From assembly GCA_963513935.1 (NCBI GenBank), contig OY740773.1, positions 98,069,291 to 98,133,290 of the forward strand: a stretch of DNA of 64,000 nt, given 5' to 3'. This document shows, one piece after another, positions 56,876 to 64,000 of the stretch (its first letter is position 1; every line of letters starts with the position of its first letter). The notes under the pieces were generated by a model. The model made no database searches. It was not told the origin of the DNA and was given only the letters and a program-made list of their open reading frames with translations. Source of the DNA: Aphrophora alni. Taxonomy: Eukaryota; Arthropoda; Insecta; Hemiptera; Aphrophoridae. Position numbers and translations under genes: made by a program.

Positions 56876-57984
56876 AAAAAATCAAAAATAGCTCACACAT
56901 GCAAAGTAGGCTATATAGAAACAAAGATAACAATAGAGAATGCAGAGTTATATAGCTTAGAATAATAGCTTCGATGTAAATAGTTTTAAACTCTTCCTTA
57001 AACAATAATCAGCCGAGATGAACAATTAGCATAATTATGATTAACAATTACCTGACTCTAGGAGTGGTTCTACACCATGATGTAACCTTAACATGACTGT
57101 CATAACATACTGGAGTTGATAATGTTAACAAGACTGTTTACAATAAAGGATAAAATCACCGTAGCTACAACTTGCCTTCAAACAACGTTTAAATTCTTAC
57201 ACCTTACCAACAGCAGAGGTGCCACCTTTCCAACTACTTCATTGCCCTACTTATTTCTTCCCGCTTTTCGATTTATTTCCAATTTTACTTCTCACATCCA
57301 CGTTGTATGGGAAAATTTATGTGGTGTTGTGTTTTTTGTCGATATATCTCTTCAGGTCATCTAAGTGTTTAAATGAAGGTTTTTAAAATGCCTGTCTGCA
57401 GTAGGCGTATGTGCCCAAACTCAGAATTTAGGAGTAGCTAAACTAAGGAAAAACAAAAAATTACGTTTTTCTCAAAATCAGCTCTAATGATTTTAATCAA
57501 ATTTTGCTCGAGTGTAGCCTGTAATAAATAAAGCGCCACCTCTCTAAAAAAGCCGGTTCTTGAATTAGCCTGTAGGTAAAGAAAACAGGATTAATTGTAA
57601 GAAAATGAACTTTGAGGTTATGTTATTAAAAAGCTCGATTTTAATGAAATACGACTTGCGACTTTTTCATTGACAACTACCGACAAGACATTTTTGGTGA
57701 CGTTTAGTTTGTCTTCCTTTGGTAACAGGGCAAGTGAGAAAGGCTGTGCCATATTTTTGCTTAGTTTATTTATGGGCAATTTTGATTGTTTGAAATTAAT
57801 CGCGTATTTGTTTTTAGTCATTTTTCCACGTTTTAATTTTAACCAAATTTGTTTAAAATCGAACCACTCATTTAGGCTTATTAGAGGACATCAACAGAAA
57901 AACACATTCAAGGGCACATACTAAAAAAAAAATTTTTAGGCACTAAGTTTTCAAAACTAATTTATCAGCAGAAGTTTCGAGATT

Positions 57985-58080
57985 GATTTTTAACACATCG
58001 CATATCTTCGGAGTATTACAGAGCTAGGAATCTTTATTTCGTGCTCTTTTCTTCCTTTTTCCTTTAAACAACAACAAAAT
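57985..58080 (+). repeat. Dispersed repeat S1, 3' fragment, plus copy
   Basis: GGAGTATTACAGAGCTAGGAATC, TTATTTCGTGCTCTTTTCTTCC and CCTTTAAACAACAACA match the S1 3' half. Confidence 0.5.
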
Positions 58081-58605
58081 AAAATGATCAACTATTTTAA
58101 CATATTTTACTAAAGCCACACGACTTCGGGTCTGTTAGGGCACATAAGGACAGTTATTTTTATAAAGCGGCAGTTTAAAATGTACAGACGCGCGCATGAA
58201 ATTAAAAGGGTCCTTGATTTTACCTACGAACCCCCTAATAAAGAGAAATCAATGAAAATGCAACCTATTTTAATGGTCTATTAATCCCTAGGCTATTGAA
58301 TTATTTGCCTCACACATCTCATAAAAACTGCTTTTATACGCTACTCATTTTTCATTGAGTGGTTAAATTTAGTTGTATTCATCATGCAAAACAAAAACTA
58401 TAATATATGATTTCACACTGCAATTTAATTTCAAAACCAAATAATATTTGTAGGTCACGCCGTGTTCAAGTTAAAGGAAGGGGGGGGATAATGTCTGACA
58501 CTTTAAATTTGGCCTAGTGTCAATATATTATTTTTTCGTCAAATAAACATACATATTCGTAATCAAAATAATATTTTATTTTATTTCATATCCCACACAT
58601 AACAT

Positions 58606-60069
58606 TTAAAAAAAACAAAAAACATTTTATCTGACCTTCACGTAAATAACTTCCTACGCCTACAAATTCGTAACCTATAAATATGTTTTGCTTCAACCAA
58701 ATCTACTGAATATTATTTCACAGCCAAACAACGTAATATCTAGGAGGCATGTCACACGAAACTTCATTCTCGATGTATTTGGCAATATAAGTACAGACGC
58801 AAACGTTCATTAACGAAAGCAAACTACAATCCATACTTAATATTTGTTATTTTCTTAAATAAATCATGTAATTTGGTGCATTGAAAATGGTGTTAGCAGA
58901 TAATCAGTCAGATGTAAATTGTACATTAGTAGGTATTTAACGATTTATCAAAATAGAAGCAAATATTCAACACTTATGGTACAATGGATATTTACCCTAA
59001 AACTTATCTTAATAATGTTGATCATCTTACAGGTGTTAATTGTTTTGTAAGCAGTAAAATAAATCTAGAAGAATCTAGGATACAGTAAAATCATTATATT
59101 GTTTAGATTTTTAACCTAACCTAAAATTAGGCCCATACGTAAATCTGTATATATTCACTTTAATAATTCTAAGTTAAGTACTTATTTAATAAACTTACCA
59201 CAATAGATGAATTAATACGTGTCGATAGAACTAAAATCAATGTGTTGTGTAAGTATAAAGTGTGTGTGTGTGTTTATAAAATGTGTGTAAATACTGAAAA
59301 TTTTGAATAAAAGTGTGATGGTGTAATGTTGTAGTTATTAATTGTTACTATTGGTAACGGAACCGTATTGTTGGTTTTATATCTCTTTGTTTTCTTTAAG
59401 AGGAATAGTCATACTTCGTCGATGCCCAGATGATTGTAGGCCTAGATCCTTCAGGTTTCTGTTTCGAATGAATTAAAGATACAAATTTTCACAGCCACTA
59501 CTTACGTATTAATGATAATGAATTGAAAATTATTTCACCCTGGAACTGGCAGAGTTGTCGATAACATTAAAAATGTTATCCAAACATTAAAACAAATCAA
59601 AAATGTATATAATACATAAAATGTATCCATCATATTTTTTTTTCTTTCAGGAAAACCTGTAGATTATGATGCAAATATTTTTTAATAAAATTTCTTAACC
59701 TAACAATTTTGCAATGTAGTTGAATTAGGAAATATGTTAATTAGGGGCATACCATGGAATAGGTGAATATTTTTAATAGCCAGATTTAGAGATAACCAAA
59801 TTAGGCCTATCCCAAATTGGATGAAATTTTCAAACCGTATAATTTATAAGGTTTTAAATTTTTTGATAAAATGTAAGTTGACTACTTATAAAAAAATTAA
59901 AAATCTAGTCACTTCTTACTGGAGGGAGGGCTTAATTTCTCATTGGTTGACTGGCGAATCTATGTTACTCAACCAAAAACGATACTATCGATTGTTAGCT
60001 TTCCATAGAAAAAAATCATTCATTCTTTAGTCTTATTTACATAGGCCTATTGTATACTTTATTGTGGTT
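58606..60069. other. AT-rich sequence, nothing recognised
   Basis: Contains two TAGGCCTA words (59437, 59802) and a short TG run near 59260. No exon or element. Confidence 0.4.
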
Positions 60070-60190
60070 AAAGTCGCGGTAAATCTCGCAGTCATCGTCG
60101 TTTAGAAAAAGCGTTAAAATAGAGACCACCTAATCCTCGAAGAGCGTCAGGCTCAGAAGAAATAGAAGTTGCCCAAAAGATATACCAATA
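60070..60190 (-). repeat. Dispersed repeat S1, diverged minus copy
   Basis: CGCAGTCATCGTCGTTTAG, AAATAGAGACCACCTAATCC and AGAGCGTCAGGCTCAGAAG are the reverse complement of the S1 3' half. Confidence 0.5.
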
Positions 60191-61531
60191 TTTAAAAAAT
60201 CATAGAAAACAAAGACCACAATAACTTGTAAAGACTCTCCATTCTCATAATTTATTTTATGGAATATAAAATAAAATGTTTTCTACACACCAATAATAAA
60301 AAAAGAAGAAGAAAATAGTCACTCTGTCCCCCTCTCCTCACTCCAAAATATAAATTATAGGTTATAGTAATACTTTCAGTTTTTTGAAAGCTCATAATTT
60401 GAAGATTGGATGACTTAGTATCTGCCTTTGACGAAAACATAAAGTTTTGTTTTCTCAAAATTGACTAAAATGAATTATTGTTATATTTTACTCGTAAGAA
60501 GCTTCCACGATTCAACACAAGAAATAGACCGTCTTCTCCCTAAAAAGTAGAAGAAAAAAACGGAGTTACTGGGAATATTCAAAAACGATTCAATTTATTT
60601 TCATGAAATCCAAAATCCTTCATCCAAAATTATATTTGTTTGAACCGAATATTTATAGTATTCGGCAGTGTTCGTTATCACATTTTGTTCACCTAATGGG
60701 ACCTATTTCTTTTAAGTGGTTAGACGCAAAATTAAAAATTTAATTTAAATCAGTGTAAGGTGTTGAATTTTGAAAAAAAAAGTCCTTTAATTGCGGCCTT
60801 AAAGGGTCTTGTTTTTATCTATGACTATCTCAACAGTGACAAGTATCTCTTGACTCCTTAAGGACAACAATTAAGGAAATTTGTATAAAAGTTTTCTGAG
60901 AAGTATTAGAAAAATCTCTATTTTATAGTTTTTTCTTGTATCCGAAAATTTTGAGTTACTGTATAATAATTATATTTTTAAAACAATTTCGTTCCAATAA
61001 AAATACCTGTATTTTGAATCAAATTTGTCCAGTCTTTTAGTTTCTAAAAAATGTTATAGACTTGTGTCCAACGATCATATTCCTTAACCCGTGTCACAAT
61101 TTTCGAATTTGAAGGTGTATTTTGGTTTATTTGGTGCTGCATTTAAGCATAATTTATTAGAATTCGTCAATGTAGATTTATAAATAATCGGTAGTTTAAA
61201 TATTTTCTTCGGCGCCTCCAAAATTTGAGTGTGTGTATCATATTTTAGGGGTATATTTTCAGTAGGCTACCAAAAACTCCCAAAAATGTAGCAAATTAAA
61301 ACAAAATTTAGCCAAACCGTTGTTTACAGTGTCCGTGACTTCTTCGATGGTTCATTCACTTGTTCCTGTATTTTGTTAAACTCCGAAAATAATGACCAAT
61401 ACGTTTTGTTAGGACCCTAAAGCGCTACAATACAGCGAAATGTAATGAAAACCGTTGGAACCGATTATGAGAAAGTTTTTATTGTATTTTTTTAAATACT
61501 CAAACTTTTTTGAATAAATAAGGGGTATAGG
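60191..61531. other. AT-rich sequence, nothing recognised
   Basis: No exon or bounded element. Confidence 0.4.
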
Positions 61532-61717
61532 CCATGGGCGTACCCAGCGAGAGGCAGGGGGCAGCTGCCCCCCTGGAAGCAAAAAATAAATCTTTATTAT
61601 ACATTTTGTTGCTGGAATTTAATACAATTCTTGAAATAACTATTTTAATAATCAATTGTATATTGAATGACCATGGCTTGCCCCCCCCCCTAGTTTTGAT
61701 CCTGGGTACGCCCTTGG
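61532..61717. mobile_element. 186-bp MITE with 16-bp inverted ends
   Basis: Left end CCATGGGCGTACCCAG (61532-61547) and right end CTGGGTACGCCCTTGG (61702-61717) are inverted with one difference. Near-duplicated flanks TATAGG and TATAAG suggest a short target duplication. Subterminal G/C runs include the palindrome GGGGGCAGCTGCCCCC (61557-61572) and a ten-C run. Superfamily not determined. Confidence 0.65.
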
Positions 61718-61809
61718 TATAAGCCACTTCCAGAAATGAAGAAAAAATTAATAAAAACTGCTACATACCAAATTTGTTCAAAATCCATTCAACTGTCATA
61801 ACTGTTCTT

Positions 61810-61855
61810 CGTTCTTGTTTAAAGACGAAAGACCTCTCAGTCATTATCCCCTTCT
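61810..61855 (-). repeat. Dispersed repeat S1, 3' tail only
   Basis: CTTGTTTAAAGACGAAAGACC and TCAGTCATTATCCC are the reverse complement of the S1 tail. Confidence 0.4.
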
Positions 61856-62840
61856 AGTACAAGTTGATGGACATAATGGCCTATCATGGTTGTTGATAAG
61901 TCCTATCATAAGTTGATAGGTCATGGTACCAACCCTGGCCTATCATACAAGCAGATCCTCTAAATGTAATGCCAAATTTGGTTTCTTGGGCTTCGTAAAC
62001 AAATTTAAATTGTATTGGTAGACTAGCAAGGAGTAGACTAACTTTACTGGGCAACTAAAATTTCCCTAACCCCAAATGAAATTTCAACAAATGTTGGTAA
62101 CTATGCATATAAATAATTAAATTTTTAATTTAAAAAAAAGAAAATAGTCTCTGTCCTTAGATACAGAACCACAGATAAAAAAAAAACGAACAAACAAAAA
62201 TCATAACTATAAAAGAATCTTTTAAAGAAATTTGTGGAAAGTTTATTTTGAATAACGAAATAATAAGAGCACAAGTTTAAATTGACGATATCATTTGTGT
62301 CCTTGGAAAAGTAATTAAATTACACCAAGCGATCCATAATAATAGTGCTCAAATACCTATCAAATTAGCACTATAACCACGCCCATTCTATAAGGCATAT
62401 GAGATATAGGTTAAAGTTTTCAAATTCCCTAAAACGATACAATGGTCAGGTAAATATAATTAGGTGGTTTATTTAAGCTATGTAAGTTTTACTAATTAAT
62501 TTGGATGACCTTGATAGAAGGTACCTGATTGAATTGTTTTATGTTTACAGAAAATATGAAAATGGCCTTGGCCAACTGACGAGACGTGCCATCATTTTTG
62601 GTTGACATCGCCATGCTGAGACCCAGTAACGCTAAAATCTACAGTGAGGCTCAAATTGTGTCATTTTAACCCCATTCATGTCTATTACCAGGTGGATCTC
62701 AAATGAACGGTGTTTTCATGAATGAAAATTTTAAACCTGAAAATTTCTCTAAGTTAAACTTCTTTCTACAAGCCTTGAACAACAGTCTTGAACCCCTCAA
62801 CTCAGAATCCTGTGCAGTGTGATAACACGGCTAATTGCGT
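61856..62840. other. Sequence upstream of the putative promoter
   Basis: No exon or element recognised. Composition becomes less AT-rich from about 62560 towards the promoter-like block. Confidence 0.4.
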
Positions 62841-62844
62841 GATG

Positions 62845-62910
62845 AGGGTTACTGCACATGCGCGAAGTTTATCTCTAGCTGTTCCCCCTGTACTGAGTTA
62901 CAGCGTCAGT
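62845..62910 (+). promoter_or_regulatory. Putative promoter with NRF1-like site and initiator
   Basis: TGCACATGCGCG at 62853-62864 matches the NRF1 palindrome YGCGCAYGCGCR at 11 of 12 positions. An arthropod-type initiator TCAGT lies at 62906-62910 (A at 62908), with another at 62972. There is no obvious TATA box. The block has several CpGs, unlike its surroundings. Confidence 0.45.
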
Positions 62911-62996
62911 CAGCTCTCTCCGTGGTGTTGCGTTGGTGTTTGTTTACGTTTTCTTCTTTGTGTTTATTGTGTCAGTGAGATATTTAGTTAACCCAG
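62908..62996 (+). other. Putative 5' UTR exon of a gene running off the right edge
   Basis: From the initiator to a strong donor: CCCAG then GTAAGT at 62997. An ATG frame at 62788-62991 crosses it but starts upstream of the initiator and its peptide has no recognisable character, so the exon is more likely non-coding. The partner exons would lie beyond 64000. Confidence 0.45.
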
Positions 62997-63750
62997 GTAA
63001 GTTTACCAAATCCATCCTTCTATATCATATTCCAAACACATCTTGACTTTTTTTGGAGATGCTAACAAACACCGTAGTTATTAGGTTAAATTTACAACTG
63101 GATATAATTATATCGAGTTGAAATTTGTTTACAAAATGTAATTAATATTGATAATATTTTGTATAATCTCTGAATTTATTTATAGGTCTTACCTAAATAA
63201 ATATGATAACCGCCATTTTTACGTGCGCTCGTAAGAGAATTAATTGTGCAACCGTGATCAATATACAATTATTTTCTGAGTAAAGCTTCCTTAAAATTAT
63301 TACTGATAGATTGTTTATTAATATGGTTTAATGGAACTTTTCTCGTTATTTGTATATACGAAATTAATACATTTTACATATTATACACAATGGCTAAAGT
63401 TGATTAAACCATATTGAATACAACTCGTTTGAATCTAGATGCAAGTACCTTTTCTGTGGGAGTAATAGAATCCCCAAATTCTTCATACGATTCTCTAGGT
63501 TTTACTTCGTCGTAGATGACCAGTGGCAGTCTTTCTCTAATAAATATAGGCCTACGTTTGATTTATTTTATCTTTGACATTTATAACTCCGAAAATGTAT
63601 TAATTAAAACCTGTACTGCCTATATAAAATATATACAAAATTAGTAGCTGGCATGATTAATTAGCTGAGAAACAAAAGTTAGAATAGGCCTACAACTATT
63701 GATGAAATGGAGCTTTTTTTAGACAACCCAATTTCTTTTCAAAAACCCCT
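62997..63750. other. Presumed first intron of the right-edge gene
   Basis: AT-rich; two TAGGCCTA words at 63547 and 63685. No second exon seen. Confidence 0.35.
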
Positions 63751-63754
63751 CAAG

Positions 63755-64000
63755 GGCCCATGTAATAAATACGAGCGTGGTAATCCCAAGAGATCCTAGA
63801 CTAGCTTTTATTGTAGTCTTGGGTTAGATCCCTCTCTTTCATCTTTCCTCTTGACCAACTCTTGTTCCTTTCTGAACCCCGACGCCATTAGAGTATTTGA
63901 AGGCTAGAGGTCTTTATTTTATGTTCTTTCTTCTTTTTTTTTGTAAGGCAATGATGACCGAGAAGTTTTCGCCTTTACAAAATGAAAACAATACCCCCTC
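63755..64000 (+). repeat. Dispersed repeat S1, near full-length plus copy
   Basis: GGTAATCCCAAGAGATCC, TGTAGTCTTGGGTTAGATCC, CTCTTGACCAACTCTTG, CGCCATTAGAGTATTTGAAGG, a T-rich run, GGCAATGATGACCGAGAAG and TTTTCGCCTTTACAAA. This is the best reference copy in the window. Confidence 0.75.

Larger units (their letters stand above)
55735..58605 (+). repeat. Array with a ~575-bp period, interrupted
   Basis: Modules a (TCAAATAAACATACATATTCG..ATCAGAATAACTT), b (GTGAAATTATAGCGGTCCTTGG..TTACCTACGG) and c (CATCTCATAAAAACTGCTTTT ... CACGCCGTGCT ... TGACACTTTAAATTTGGCCTAG) recur. Order is a-b-c (55735-56305), a-b (56300-56615), then after a gap b-c-a (58175-58605). Spacing between equivalent points in the first two copies is ~575 bp. 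The gap holds two S1 copies. No coding content; short frames here are chance. Confidence 0.65.

Noticed and set aside
62788..62991. 67-codon frame at the right-edge promoter
   Set aside because: The ATG lies upstream of the likely start site and the peptide has no conserved features; a non-coding exon fits better.
1..64000. Viral, bacterial or CRISPR-like content
   Set aside because: No capsid, polymerase or envelope signatures, no direct-repeat spacer arrays and no operon structure were seen on either strand.

Overview
The window looks like insect nuclear DNA, probably from a hemipteroid-type genome, though the order is an inference. It is strongly AT-rich, its genes are split by GT..AG introns of 1.4-10 kb, and the rest is mostly transposon debris of kinds common in insects: Penelope-like elements, mariner, pogo/Tigger, piggyBac, non-LTR elements and tRNA-derived SINEs. 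There is no bacterial signal, no rRNA or intact tRNA gene, and no CRISPR array.

Only two protein-coding genes can be supported. On the + strand, five exons between 5762 and 32719 encode the C-terminal ~220 residues of a PIP4P/TMEM55-type phosphatidylinositol-4,5-bisphosphate 4-phosphatase; the start codon lies in an exon that is upstream of the window or was not recognised. On the - strand, three coding exons between 49228 and 41820 encode a complete 164-residue TPPP/p25-alpha (ringmaker-type) microtubule-binding protein, with a separate 5' UTR exon further upstream. The two genes converge, with about 9 kb between their stop codons. Near 62.85-63.0 kb a GC-richer block with an NRF1-like site, arthropod initiator-like TCAGT words and a perfect splice donor looks like the promoter and 5' UTR exon of a third gene that runs out of the right edge on the + strand.

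Layout: 0.1-3.2 kb Penelope remnants with an inverted long-terminal-repeat pair; 3.7-4.0 kb head-to-head copies of a dispersed repeat (called S1 here); 5.8 kb PIP4P exon; 7.75-11.1 kb non-LTR, Penelope and Tigger remnants abutting each other; 13.4-14.3 kb PIP4P exon between two S1 copies; 14.7-15.8 kb TTAA-flanked element; 16.2-18.15 kb mariner broken by a LINE fragment and by a Penelope insertion with 216-bp inverted arms; 18.8-19.5 and 22.2-23.9 kb TTAA-flanked elements; 24.1 kb tiny PIP4P exon; 24.6-26.3 kb pogo remnant; 27.65-30.35 kb TG...CA-bounded segment inside a TA microsatellite; 31.1-32.7 kb last PIP4P exons; 35.2 kb non-LTR reverse transcriptase fragment; 36.5 kb Tigger-type MITE; 41.8-49.3 kb TPPP with a 1454-bp piggyBac and a SINE nearby; 55.7-58.6 kb array with a ~575-bp period; 61.5 kb MITE.

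No new multi-gene system was found. The most notable pattern is a recurring CTTGA..AT / hairpin / GAAAC motif, resembling hammerhead-ribozyme cores known from Penelope-like terminal repeats, at eight loci from several unrelated-looking repeat families. Others are four TTAA-flanked elements with clean inverted termini, a 13-copy dispersed repeat that brackets a coding exon, and strong over-representation of the palindrome TAGGCCTA.
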